Part shown: positions 23,496 through 34,149 of the stretch, piece after piece | Layout: each line of letters opens with the position of its first letter | Position numbering within the stretch: the stretch's first letter is position 1 | Made by a program: the position numbers and the translations under genes | The notes under the pieces: generated by a model | What the model was told of the DNA's origin: nothing | Databases searched by the model: none | The model's input: only the letters and a program-made list of their open reading frames with translations | NCBI GenBank assembly: GCA_030522415.1 | Contig: CM060104.1 | Coordinates: forward strand, 11,428,229 to 11,492,228 | Reading direction: 5' to 3' | From: Channallabes apus | Lineage: Eukaryota > Chordata > Actinopteri > Siluriformes > Clariidae | Length of the DNA: 64,000 nucleotides

Positions 23496-24326
23496 GAATC
23501 AGTGAAAAGTCAGTCGCATTAGCTACATTAGCAGCAGTTCTTTACAGAGAATGCAATACTGATAGTTATTTTTTCCTTGTTTGTTTTCTTTTTGTGTTTA
23601 TTTCTTCTCCTTTTTTGTAAAAACAAACACTAACTTGTATAATCCTCACAAGAGGGTGAGTTGTGTGAATTGCATTGAGAAACCAATTTTTTATTTTTTA
23701 TTTTAATTTGTAGAAAAGTCTCTGTGATAATAAAGTCTGTCTTATAAAAAGACAGTAGTAGGGAAACGCACAGGAGAAGACATCACTGGCTTTTAATATA
23801 GCTGGTCTCCTCCAGTGCAAATTGCAGGTCACCAGGTTGATATGCTGGTTGAGCCCTCCTTCCCCAGCTGATGCTCAAAAGCCAACTGGTGCTAAAGTAT
23901 ATTAAATGGGCTTAAATGATCTCTAATGATTCCTTTTGTTCCATCAAAATGTAACTAGCCTGAAAGTGTTCTTAATTAATAATAGAAACTAAAGGCCAGT
24001 TTATTTGAATGTAAAAAATTATTAAAACAGTTGTTTCAATGTAACCACATTGTGTAGGAGTAATTGTTAGTCTTATTGACAGCTTAATAAATGGGTAAAA
24101 TAGTTGAAAGAAAAGCAAGCTATACTGGGCTTTGTAAGCATATTTTCCAACTTTCATTATATTGCACTCATTTTCATGTTTCATATGTAGAATAATAATC
24201 AGAATAGTTATTATTAATAATACCCTGTCATAGGTATTTAAAGTTGCCCAGCTTTGTCTGGCTGAATCAGACCAAAGCTGTCCTTGAACCAGAAATAAGT
24301 AGCAAAAATAAACCAAGATCATGCAT
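23496..24326. other. AT-rich stretch without recognised features
   Basis: No gene or assignable repeat is seen. Confidence 0.5.
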
Positions 24327-24339
24327 TATTTTTAGTCTT

Positions 24340-24716
24340 CATTCATTCATTCATTTTCTATACCGCTTAATCCTGTGTTCAGGGTCGCGGGGGACCTGGA
24401 GCCTATCCCAGGAGACTTCGGGCACTAGGCGGGGTACACCCTGGACAGGGTGCCAATCCATCGCAGGGCACACACAAATACACACACTCACACACTCATT
24501 CATACACTACAGGCAATTTAGGAACGCCAATTAGCCTAACCTGCATATCTTTGGACTGTGGGAGGAAACCGGAGTACCCGGAGGAAACCCACCAAGCACA
24601 GGGAGAACATGCAAACTCCATGCACACAGAGACGGGAATCGAGCCTGGCCGGGGAATCGAACCCGGACCCTGGAGGTGCAAGGCGACAGTGCTAACCACT
24701 ACACCACCGTGCCGCC
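24340..24716 (-). mobile_element. tRNA-headed SINE (V-SINE/mermaid-like), complete, reverse orientation
   Basis: Full-length minus-strand copy. The (ATTC)n tail starts at 24,340 and the head ends in GCACGGTGGTGTAG (reverse) near 24,700-24,714. Perfect 13-bp duplications TATTTTTAGTCTT lie at 24,327-24,339 and 24,717-24,729. It is close to the copy at 8,407 and looks recent. Confidence 0.93.
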
Positions 24717-24763
24717 TATTTTTAGTCTTGTAGAGCTTTAATAATACAAAAAAAAAATGCAAA

Positions 24764-25436
24764 TACAGTGGAACCTCGGATTACGAGCATAATTCATTTC
24801 GGAAGTGGGCTCGTATTCCAAAAGACTCGTAAACCAAATAAAAATTTCCAATAAGAAATAATGGAAATGTAAATTATTCGTTCTACAGCCCCCCCAAAAA
24901 ATACATAAAAATAATTAACACAAAATATAAAGTAAAAATAGTTTTCTGTTTCTTGCGCTGCCGAGTGTGTGTGTTATGTGTGTGCGCGCGTGTAATTTGA
25001 CACTGTGCCGGTTGTGTGCGAGTGAAGACACACACACACACATACACACACACACACACACACGAGAGAGAGAGAGAGAATGTGAACCGGCGCAGTGTCA
25101 AATTATGCACGCGCACACACATAACACACACTCCGCAGCGCAAGAGAAAGAAACACACACACACACACACACACGGATGTTGATTATACAAGTAAGAGAC
25201 GAGCACTAAGACCCAGCAGAGGAGATGACTACCCACAGCACAAGAGAGAGAAAAACCGTTGGCTCAGTTGTGCTCACGCGATGCTCAGCGTCAAATCAAG
25301 AAGCGCATGCGTGATACATGATACTCCGTGCTCGTAAACCAAGACAATGCTTGTTTTTCAATATTTATTTAAAATCTTTGCTCATCTTGCGGAACACTCA
25401 CAAACCGCGTTACTCGTAATCCGAAGTATTACTGTA
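24764..25436. mobile_element. Tigger/pogo-like MITE with TA target duplication
   Basis: The non-coding 669-bp unit at 24,766-25,434 has terminal inverted repeats starting CAGTGGAACCTCGGATTACG on the left and CAGTAATACTTCGGATTACG on the right (reverse complement). A TA dinucleotide flanks each end, the signature of Tc1/mariner-superfamily insertion. The terminal sequence resembles the Tigger/pogo group, which is a remembered similarity. The interior holds CA/GT and GA microsatellites and a long imperfect hairpin (24,950-25,016 against 25,082-25,146). No transposase is present, so it relied on an enzyme encoded elsewhere. Confidence 0.8.
24950..25146. repeat. Long imperfect inverted repeat inside the MITE
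   Basis: The left arm (24,950-25,016) and right arm (25,082-25,146) are reverse complements over about 65 bases with few mismatches, separated by a 65-base loop rich in CA and GA. Both arms contain the word AATTTGACACTG (or its complement) and alternating GT/GC tracts. The structure could extrude as a cruciform or be transcribed into a hairpin RNA. Confidence 0.75.
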
Positions 25437-26070
25437 ACGTGAGAAACTTTATACCACTCTTTTACCAAAAAAGCAAACAGTTCAGCTTTGCATGATGGTT
25501 TGTGACCATCCATCTACCTCATGATGACATTCCAGAAGGTTTCAGGAGTAAATTGCAATGGTCTATTATTTTTTTCCAGAGCTGTATGTTACTTCTATAA
25601 CATTCTATTAAGTGTGGTTATATCTCCTGAAAGACATGACAAAGATATGACTTTCCCATCTCTTCCCTCTTTGGCCTTTACGATCCTCAAATTGCATAGT
25701 AAGACATCAGGAAGAGATATCTGCACTTCACTGGTCACAGAGCTTGCTTATTGCAAATGCTGCAACATTATTTACTACAATTATTGAACTATTCTTGTAC
25801 AGGAAGTTAGGTACTGTACAGTAAGTAATTTATTTTCCCAAAGACTTAACCTACTATACGTGCTTCAACAACCCTGACAATTGGCAAAGGTTGATTTTTT
25901 TTCCTTGCATTATCCTTTTTTTTAAAGTCAGCAACCACTTTGAATGTGCAGCTGTGAATATTTCTGTCTACAAAAATATTCACAACTATGTGTTATAAAC
26001 AACACATATCTGTAAGACAACAGTTATCTTCAGTCTTAAAAAGCATATGCCATTTACAGTATGTTAAAAC
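25437..26070. other. No recognised feature
   Basis: AT-rich DNA with short open frames lacking domains. Confidence 0.5.
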
Positions 26071-26708
26071 TGTCACATCTGTGCCACCACGGTCCGGGGA
26101 AATAAGATCTGGGTCTCCGGACTACTGAGCCGCACCTTGTCCCCCCTAGTGTGTGAACATGGTATGTCTTCCCCATTAACAGAATGATGGGCACCTGTGT
26201 CTCTTCCATGTGTGTCTCTATAAAAGCCAGTCGAACCCGGACACATTTGTCCGTTCACTGTTGTCTTCATGTTATGTTCGTTTGGTGTCATCTAATCCCT
26301 CTGTGTGTGCGTGTCTCCTCCTCAGGACTGAGCAGAGTCTGCAGGGTCGGGTTAAGACCTGTCATTACAGGTATTGTGGATCAAAGTCAAGGCTGAGACG
26401 TGAGGCGCGAGCGCCATTATCTCATGTGACTGCTACTGTGTTTTTCTTGGAAGTAAAGGACTGTGCTTGTGTGTAACTGTGCCCGCCTGCAGACCCAGCC
26501 TGAGGAGGTTCCCTAAGGATTGTCCCTGTTTGGTTTCATTGTGTTTGTTTTTTGTTGTGTGCTTGTGATTTTGTTTAAGTTTCGTTTTCAACCAAGACTA
26601 TCTTTAGAAGAAAAGAACTTTAAAGAAAAGAGAAAATAAAACGTGAAATTAAGTTTGAACTTGAACCTGCATCTTGCGTCCTTCTTGAATAAGCCAGAGA
26701 TCATGACA
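26071..26708 (+). repeat. 5' LTR of the truncated gypsy element
   Basis: It begins TGTCACATCTG and ends ATCATGACA, giving TGTCA...TGACA inverted ends. TATAAAA is at 26,219-26,225, and the inferred transcription start (26,249) begins the segment complementary to the putative primer binding site. An AAATAAAA-type signal is near 26,634. No 3' LTR is present for comparison. Confidence 0.75.
26249..26257 (+). promoter_or_regulatory. Putative self-primer (5' end of R) of the truncated gypsy
   Basis: GTCCGTTCA starts 30 nt downstream of the first T of the TATA box. It is the exact reverse complement of TGAACGGAC at 26,711-26,719, which lies two bases beyond the LTR end. This is the Tf1-type self-priming layout. 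The pairing is 9 bp here, with mismatches at both ends. Confidence 0.6.
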
Positions 26709-27803
26709 GATGAACGGACCTTCATGGACGCAGCAGGTGTACCCTTGCCTGACGATGACCCTTGCCTCCACAGTTACCTGCGTACCCAGCAGCAGGAGAT
26801 CAGCAGTCTGGCACGAGCCGTTCACGACCTGGCATGCAGCGTGACCCAACTCGCGACATCGAAGCTCCCTCTGGTGACTCCACCAGCGAACGCTACACCT
26901 CAACTACCACGCCCAGCGCCACCGGAAAGGTACGGAGGTAACCCCGAGGGTTGCCGAAAATGTCTGCTAGCTTGCGATCTCTATCTCGCAGATTTTCCAA
27001 ATATGACTGACTCCCAAAAAGTGAGTTTCGTTACACAGCATCTCACAGGAAGAGCGATGGACTGGGCGACAGCGGTGTGGAGCACCGGAGGCGTAGCCAC
27101 CACCAGGTATCGGCGGTTCATCAAGGCACTTCGCGCTGTTTTCGACCACCCAGACCAGGGCAAATCAGGAGAACAGCAGCTGCTGAGGGTGAGACAGGGC
27201 GCTTCCTCAGTCTCAGAATATGCGGTGCACTTCCAAGTGCTGGCTGCAGAAAGCGGGTGGTGTGAAAAAAGCCTACTGGCTCGATTTCGTGACGGATTAA
27301 ACCCGGAGATTCAACTTGAACTCGCGTGCAGAGACGCTGAACTGTCACTGGAGGACAACATAACCTTAGCTATCAAACTGGATCAGCACCTCCGCGGGCA
27401 GCAGCGCCGCCCCCCGCTCCGAGCAGCTCAGCACGCAGCGCTGCAGAACCAGCCCCCCTCAGCAGCCACCTCCCGAGCGCGAAGGAACCTCGACCACCGA
27501 ACCAATGGACCTACAGTAGCCACGTCACGCCTGTCCGCCACGGAGAGATCCCGGAGAATGTCTGCTGGTCTGTGCCTGTACTGTGGAGGCGATGGACACC
27601 TTGTGAAAGCGTGCCCGTTACTGAAAGTAACCCATCGCACCCCCCCACGCACGCACACACCCTTTTGTATTCCTGCACATATTTCATTTAATAATCGTTC
27701 TGTGTCTGTCTTTCCTTTAATAGATTCCGGGTCGCTGGCAACCTCATCTCAGCCTCTCTCCTTTCCGCGCTGCAAGCTCCCGTGTCGAAGCTTCCATCCC
27801 TGA
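26703..27803 (+). pseudogene. gypsy Gag with zinc knuckle, running into protease
   Basis: The frame is open from upstream, and I take Met at 26,703 (MTDERTFMDAAGV) as the start because gypsy A begins MTEPRAV at the matching place. The Met codon overlaps the LTR end. The retrotransposon Gag core is visible (FVTQHLTGRAMDWATAVW, YRRFIKALRAVFDHP, LRVRQGASSVSEYAVHFQ), then a CCHC knuckle CLYCGGDGHLVKAC. After a linker comes the protease motif PLIDSGS at about 27,711-27,731. The frame is lost at about 27,790, where the protease continues in another frame. Gag packages element RNA in the cytoplasmic particle. About 367 codons from this start. Confidence 0.8.
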
Positions 27804-29345
27804 TATCTGTTAAAGCTCTGGATGGGCACACACTTAACCAGTCGCCGCTTAAAGGAATCTCCACGCCCCTGCGATTAACTTTCCCCGGCCACTCTGAGGA
27901 GATAAATTTCTTCGTGCTTCCTCAGGTGGACCATTCCGTCGTGCTGGGTCACCCATGGCTCAGATTTCACAATCCTAATTTTGATTGGGCTAACGCACAC
28001 ATCCAATCATCGTCAAAACGATGCGCTAAAACATGCAATCCGCAAGCTTTAGCAGTCCAAGTCACCACCATTGAGAGCCCGAGCAATAAAGTGTCCCAAA
28101 GTGTGCCTCCAGAGTATGCGAAGTTTCAGGATGTGTTTAGCGTTGGGGCAGCCGCGAGACTTCCTCCCCATCGTCCATGGGATTGTGCTATTGAACTCCT
28201 GCCTGGGAAAGCACCGCCTTACTCGCGTATTTATCCATTGTCCTTGGAGGAAACCAAGGCGATGGAGGAATATGTAGAGGAGGCTCTCAGGCAAGGACTC
28301 ATTAGCAGGTCCACGTCTCCCGCTTCGGCAGGTTTCTTTTTTATAGAGAAAAAAGGCGGGGGCTTAAGACCCTGCATTGATTATAGAGGGCTCAATGCAG
28401 TTACAGTAAAGTACAAGCACCCACTGCCGCTGGTACTCCGAGGAGCCTCCATATTCACCAAACTCACCAAACAGCGCTTACAACCTCGTTCGTGTGCATA
28501 AAGGGGATGAATGGAAGACAGCGTTTAGCACCTCATCAGGTCATTATCAATATAATGTGATGTCATATGGGCTGGTAAACGCGCCTGCGGTGTTTCAGGG
28601 GTTCATGAATGACGTGTTTCGGGATATGTTTAACCGTTGTGTGATAGTATACTTAGATGATATTCTAGTATACTCAAGGTCGTATTCCGAGCATGTCAGT
28701 CACGTGACCGCCGTCCTTCGGCGCCTGCGTGCACACGGGCTCTATGCGAAGGCAGAGAAATGCGAATTCCATCAACGGGAGATAGCATTCCTCGGCTATC
28801 GCATAGGGCCACTGAGGGTCGAGATGGAGAAAACCAAGGTGGAGGCGGTACCCGGGTCAGTGGCCGGAACCCAGGTCAGTAAAGGCGCTACAGAGTTTCC
28901 TCGGGTTTGCTAATTTTTATCGGAGGTTCATTCGAAACTTCAGTTCGGTGGCAGCGCCCCTCACCTCACTCCTTAAGGGTAAACCAATGAAACTGAAAGC
29001 ACTCACTGCCGAGGCAGAGTGCTGTCCCAACGTCACGGGCAACCTGAGAAACTCCATCCTTGCGCGTTCTTTTCTAGAAAACTGACACCTGCCGAACAGA
29101 ACTACGATATCGGTAATCGGGAACTGCTCGCACTCAAAGCGGCGTTAGAGGAGTGGAGACATTGGCTGGAGGGAGCTAAGCACCCCTTCGTGGTCTTAAC
29201 CGATCACCGCAATTTAGAGTATATCCAACAGGCCAAAAGATTAAACACTCGACAAGCCCGATGGGCGCTGTTCTTTACTCGCTTTCATTTTCACATAACC
29301 TATCACCCCGGTTCCAAAAATAAGAAAGCAGATGAGTTGTTTTCA
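27782..29345 (+). pseudogene. gypsy Pol: protease end, reverse transcriptase, RNase H
   Basis: The first piece (27,782-28,501) continues the protease/spacer (LGHPWLRFHNPNFDW) and enters the RT with [45 protein letters not shown] and RPCIDYRGLN. A small deletion at about 28,465 removes the LDLRSAYN motif that carries the first catalytic Asp, and shifts the frame. The second piece (28,494-28,913) has GDEWKTAF and the catalytic [10 protein letters not shown]. After another break, the RNase H piece (29,019-29,345) starts inside the domain at VLSQR, lacking the first Asp motif, and ends at [10 protein letters not shown]. Integrase is absent. The protein is dead on several counts. Confidence 0.82.
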
Positions 29346-29416
29346 AAAACGTTTTCTGAAGGATGCTGCTTTTATGGGTGTGGCAACGCCGTGGTAGGGC
29401 AAATGAATATAAAGCT

Positions 29417-30911
29417 TGTCAGACCCGATTACGCCACCCAGACGTTAACCGGGGAAATAACACCAATAAGGAACAGAGGTTCGTTAGACTGAATGAACGA
29501 GAGACAGGGATACAAATTTACAAAACTTTATTATAATTCACAATAAAACAAATTAAAACATTCCATCACGTGCAATGCTGGATGTCAGATAGCCATCACA
29601 CATGATCAACAAAAAGGACACGGCACTCTGTGTACTCGCACAACAAAAAAAAAATTAAACAATACAGACAAAGAGAAACAATTTCGGGCACAGGCTTCTC
29701 AGCGGCAAGGGCAGACTAACGGAGGTACCGGCCTCACAGGTGCACTTCACACACATCCACACACTCACACAAAGTGAAATGTGAACACAAGCTGCACTGC
29801 ACTCCACACAATTATACTACCCTCAGTCCTCTGAGCTAGCTAGCCTCCCTTTCCAACAGTGCCGGCCATGAACTAACACAAAACACAGAGACACAATAAA
29901 CAAAGACACTCAAATTAACCCAAAAAAACACAACATATGAAGAAGGCAGGAATAAAGAGTTCTCATTGCCTTAAACACAAAAAAACAAAAAGCAAAAGAC
30001 AAGACCAAATATAACAATTTAACCAAACAACAAAATATATCAAATAATAAAATAATTCTGACGGTTCACTAAAATTATTACATCAAGTTTGGAGTTCTCC
30101 TCGGGCTACGTTACGACATATAATACACTCACAACTGTATATAGCCAGAACCAGCCTTCAGGCAGTAGCATGGCACCTCCAAACCACTATTACCGTCACA
30201 GACAAAAATAAAAATAATAAAAGAACCAAAACTAACTCAGGGAAACAATCAGGGGAGAGAACCCAGAGAAGAAACAGCAGAACCGTCCTCAGTCAAATGC
30301 GGAGGGCCAATATTTCCGCCATCACGAGACTCACTGGCACTGCATCAGACACCCGTAGCTCGCTAAAAAAACGAAAGCCATGACTAAATCACAACTTTTT
30401 CATAAGCCAGAGAAAACGAAACCTACTTACCTGGCAAATCGTTGCGCCACGCGAGTTATAGCGCTGCTCACAGCTCACCATGAGCCATGCAGGATAATGC
30501 ATGCACAAAGAAGGGTCCACGGCTAAGTTATAAACAAACTCCGGTTAGCATCACCCAACGGCAAAACGCACAGCACGTAAGGAGCGGATACCTACCCAAC
30601 AACAAGTGGACAGTCTGACTCCACCAGATATCAGGTAGCCAATGCGCACACTAATGGAAAAATAAAACATCTGCATTTTAATGTGCATGCCCACCTCTTC
30701 ATGAGTCACATAGCTACAAGCAACAATCACACACCTTCTGTCCGTGCGCACGCCGTGAAGGCGGTCCCAGTCGTGACGTATGCCAGGTAAGATAAAATCC
30801 AGCCTTAAGTACTAATGGGAACCATTCTAATAAGCTACCCTGGGTGACAAATCACCTATCTGTGAGCCAATGGGAAAACCCCATTGCCCACATTACCACA
30901 TGGGTCTCACA
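29417..30911 (-). mobile_element. Solo-LTR-like block, family unknown
   Basis: The plus-strand ends TGTCAGACCC (29,417) and GGGTCTCACA (to 30,911) form an imperfect 10-bp inverted repeat with TG...CA termini. On the minus strand a polyadenylation signal AATAAAG lies about 130 bases from the far end, which fits an LTR of about 1.5 kb. It contains no domain-bearing frame. No 5-bp duplication is evident (AAGCT versus GGTAA), so truncation or an alternative non-LTR nature stays possible. It sits exactly where the gypsy pol at 26-29 kb is cut off. Confidence 0.45.
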
Positions 30912-31815
30912 GGTAATTTCTAATCAGATAACAAAATGGGGTTTGAACATAATTTTGGCTTCAGGATATTAGTCTTTGTATATCAAAGTGAATGTGAAAT
31001 GTGGAAGACCTGTTTCAGTTCTGCTCTACTGCATAGTGAATTGAGCTTGAGTGGACTGTAGCACCATAACCTCTTTAGATTGAGCTGACATTATCCTGAA
31101 CTCCTGTGCAGTGGGATTTTACTCAAATGTAAAAAGGTTCAAACCTTCAAAAGTTTAAAAACAAACAAAGAGTTCAATAAAAACAGAATACATTCCACCT
31201 TTTACATTTGTTTAATAATAAGGTTGAATAATAGATGCAGTACTTGGCAGTGAGCTCACAGCACATTGAATAGAATAATTGGAATGCTTGCAAATATTTT
31301 GATCCAATGCTTAGATTATACTAGACTTTGAGAGTTCCATATATGTAATGATTATGTAACATTTGCATAGTAGACATATAATACTTTTTATCCATTTATA
31401 ATCATATTCAAATGTTGTTCAAACAGGAATTAAGTAAATTCCAGTTATCAGATTCCCTTGTTTTTTCTCCAAGCATATTTTGAGCTTAGTCTGCTATCAA
31501 GAGACTATTTTATTCTCCTCTGTCCATCCACTTTTTCCAGTGATGCAAATCTAAAAGCAGGGATCTTTAACTCCAGGCCTGGAGGGCCAGCACCCAGCAC
31601 AAAGTTTGTTAAACTGTCCAACACCGGTTGATGATTTTTCTGCTCAAGCAAAGCTGATTCAGCGGGGCTATTTAAGTATTGATGAATTAGAAATAGTGCT
31701 GAACACTGTCCCTCCCCTGGTTCCTTCATTAAGGAACACCCTTAGCTCTGTTATAATGCACTTACACTAGAGACTACTTCTATAAATGTCAAATATTCTC
31801 CTTAGACTAACAGAA
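30912..31815. other. AT-rich stretch, possible old fish repeat at 31,560-31,735
   Basis: Most of it shows nothing recognisable. The segment near 31,575-31,600 (CCAGGCCTGGAGGGCCAG) resembles the end of a common cyprinid/catfish short interspersed DNA repeat, but no matching second terminus is seen. Confidence 0.35.
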
Positions 31816-31822
31816 TTGTATT

Positions 31823-31972
31823 CATTCATTCATCTTCTATACCGCTTTATCCTGTATTTAGGGTCGCGGGGACCTGGAGCCTATCCCAGGAGACTCGAGG
31901 CACGAGGCACAAGGCAGGATACACCCTGGACAGCGTGCCAATCCATCGCAGAGCACACACACACTCATTCAT
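31823..31972 (-). mobile_element. 5'-truncated SINE, reverse orientation
   Basis: Only the tail half of the tRNA-headed SINE is present (CTTCTATACCGCTTTATCC to the CA-rich linker). It is flanked by 7-bp duplications TTGTATT at 31,816-31,822 and 31,973-31,979. Loss of the head is typical of incomplete reverse transcription. Confidence 0.8.
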
Positions 31973-32017
31973 TTGTATTAAAATTACTATTTATTTATTA
32001 GAATAATGTATTAAAAT

Positions 32018-32428
32018 GGCGGCACGGTGGTGTAGTGGGTAGCACTGTCGCCTTACATCTCCAGGGTCCGTGATCGATTACCCGGCCAGGTTCGATTCCC
32101 GTCTCTGTGTGCATGGAGTTTGCATGTTCTCCCCGTGCTTGGTGAGTTTCCTCCGGGGTACTCCGGGTTCCTCCCACAGTCCAAGGACATGTAGGTTAGG
32201 TTAATTGATGTTCCCAAATTGCCCATAGTGTGTGAATGGGTGTGTGAGTGTGCTCCACCGATGCCAGTTCCCAAGTGCCGGATGAGAAAGGAGAAGGGTT
32301 GGGCGTAGGGCTAGCAACCCGCCCCGTAAAAATCAACCGTTACGGAAACAACGAGAAAAAGGACTTGTTGCCCTATGCACTGATCGGCTCTGGTGGCCTA
32401 AAAAAAAAATGTAATTAAAAAAAAAAAT
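32018..32428 (+). mobile_element. Chimeric SINE: usual tRNA head and core, foreign A-rich tail
   Basis: The head and V-SINE core (32,018-about 32,252) match the other SINEs. At the GTGTGAGTGTG linker the sequence switches to about 150 bases not found in any other copy here (TGCCAGTTCCCAAGTGCCGG onward). It ends in A-rich runs rather than (GAATGAAT)n. The 9-bp duplication TATTAAAAT at 32,009-32,017 and 32,429-32,437 brackets the whole composite, so head and new tail appear to have inserted as one unit. Confidence 0.75.
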
Positions 32429-32437
32429 TATTAAAAT

Positions 32438-33240
32438 AAGTACATACAATTAAACAACCAATCAACCACTTTTGGTTTTCAGATTTTGGGGCTTGACAGC
32501 TATAATATAAATAAATAAATTAAATGCAGGAATTTAAATACAGGCCTTTCACTCTTGCAGACATTATACTCTTCCTAGTGCAATCATTCTACATTGTAAG
32601 TCTCTTCATCAGGAGAGTTTTTATAGTTGGACAAATCAGGCTTCTTTTTATTTCATAAATCTTAATGTTTCTTCTTGTTCAGCCGCTATTCTTTGTCTCT
32701 CTTGGAATGATTTGCAGCCATTCTGTGATTGTCCAGTAGCAGCATTCTTTCATCAGCACCACTTGAGCTCAGACAATCAACTGAAACCCTTACCTGGTTT
32801 CCCCTGCCCGTTACTACAGCAACCACTACCACCACCTGATCATACCTCTATTCACTGAGCCTGATTCTATGGCCAGTTCACAGATCAGTAAAATGTGGTC
32901 ATGTGGCTAAAAAGAATACAACAAAAACTATCAATAATGATGTTGATGATGTCCCCTTTAAAGAGCTCAAAAATTGCGCAAACAGACTAAAGCTGAGCTG
33001 TGTCCAAGGGGAGAAGATCAATACTGTAAAGAGCTGAATATTGACTAGAAAAAAAAAAATCTTCATTGGTCCGAGTGTCCATTCTCTATCTCTCTCACTC
33101 CATTTTTCTATTTATCCTTTCGCCCTATCTCCTATTTGTCATTTAGTAAAGAGAAATAGGATATTATTCATTAGGCTGTATAAAATCGTATGCATTGTTA
33201 AGGTTGTGCTGGGATGGGCTGAATAGCTGTAAACTTGACT
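32438..33240. other. No recognised gene
   Basis: AT-rich DNA. A stretch near 32,640-32,730 has a weak transposon-like look but cannot be assigned. Confidence 0.45.
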
Positions 33241-33428
33241 GACTGTTCTTGGCAGTATAGTATAGTCATGGTAAAAAGTATCCCCTCTTTTTCTAGATTT
33301 TTTTTTTTATTGGTTCAAAACATAACAAGGTGATCTAATTATAGTGAGTCTCAGTATTAGACAAATACAACCTTAGACGAACGACTAAATACAACTTTTT
33401 TTTCACAATTATTTATTTAACAAAAAAT
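33241..33428 (+). mobile_element. Tc1-like family 1 terminal segment
   Basis: It shares about 180 bases with 45,045-45,230, starting at CTGTTCTTGGCAGTATAGTA. It includes the AAATACAACCTTAGAC-type word found in the family 1 termini, and ends with TTTATTTAACAAAAAATT. It may be the left end of the Tc1 copy whose transposase remnants lie at 36,300 and 40,922, split by later insertions. Confidence 0.65.
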
Positions 33429-33515
33429 TGTAACGAAACTAACCTGGATTGACCAGAAAACGTAGCTTCAGTGGTTTAGCCCTTTGTAGCGTGGATGGTA
33501 AACCCAAACGTCTAA
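33429..33515 (-). repeat. Fragment of a sushi-type LTR, reverse orientation
   Basis: This is the reverse complement of the last ~85 bases of the gypsy A/B LTRs (compare 36,905-36,992 and 45,775-45,862). Recognisable words are AACTAACCT, TGGTTTAGCCC, GTAGCGTGGATGGT and AAACCCAAACG. The rest of the LTR is missing. Confidence 0.75.
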
Positions 33516-33933
33516 GTAAGCGAGTATCACGAGCCAGCCTGATCGCCCTAGTACTTCCAGGTCATAACTCCCATCCATATTGTTTCCCACTCTCCCAGCC
33601 AATTACCTGAGTCCACCTGTCACTAATCAAGCTACTCTCCTGCAGCTTTAAAAGGAAGCTGGAGACTTCACTCGGTGCCGATGTATCTTACATGCGTGCC
33701 TCCAGTCCTGTCTTGGTGTTATTTTTGATCTGTATATTCAGTGTTTGACCCTGCGTGTTTTTTGGATTTCATTCTTGCCTTGCCCTTTGGATTATCGCCT
33801 GCTTTCGGATACTGCCCTTGTGTATGACTTCGCATGTTTACCGACCTTTGATCTTGGATTACGCTTCGGGATTTCTGCATTTCGGATTTCTCCCTCTGCA
33901 TCTCTGGATTAACGTCACTCCTGTCTTTGTGTG

Positions 33934-33935
<2 letters not shown>

Positions 33936-33990
<55 letters not shown>
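33936..33990. repeat. (GT)n microsatellite
   Basis: About 26 GT units inside the gypsy 5' LTR-like region. A related tract occurs at 35,572-35,598. Confidence 0.95.
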
Positions 33991-33995
<5 letters not shown>

Positions 33996-34149
33996 TGTGT
34001 ATTCGCGGCACTTCCGTGTTCGTGGACAACGGACAAGTGTGCTCCCACTAACAATTCGAATCTCATTCGAGCATTAGTTGCTGCTACCGCATGTGCTCTG
34101 CGTTTGCACAAAAGCGCACTCATCACAAGCGATTGTCAGCCGGACTCTA

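Larger units (their letters stand above)
26071..29345 (+). mobile_element. Ty3/gypsy retrotransposon (Tf1/sushi type), truncated after RNase H
   Basis: The order is a 5' LTR (26,071-26,708), gag with a zinc knuckle, protease, RT and RNase H. The integrase, chromodomain and 3' LTR are missing, because the coding similarity stops near 29,340 and a different LTR-like block begins at 29,417. The short gap between LTR and gag and the LTR/primer-site complementarity match the Tf1/sushi group. Several internal deletions and frameshifts make it defective. Confidence 0.85.

Noticed and set aside
24883..25236. 117-codon Cys/Val-rich minus-strand frame
   Set aside because: It is a shadow of CA/GT repeats within a non-coding MITE.
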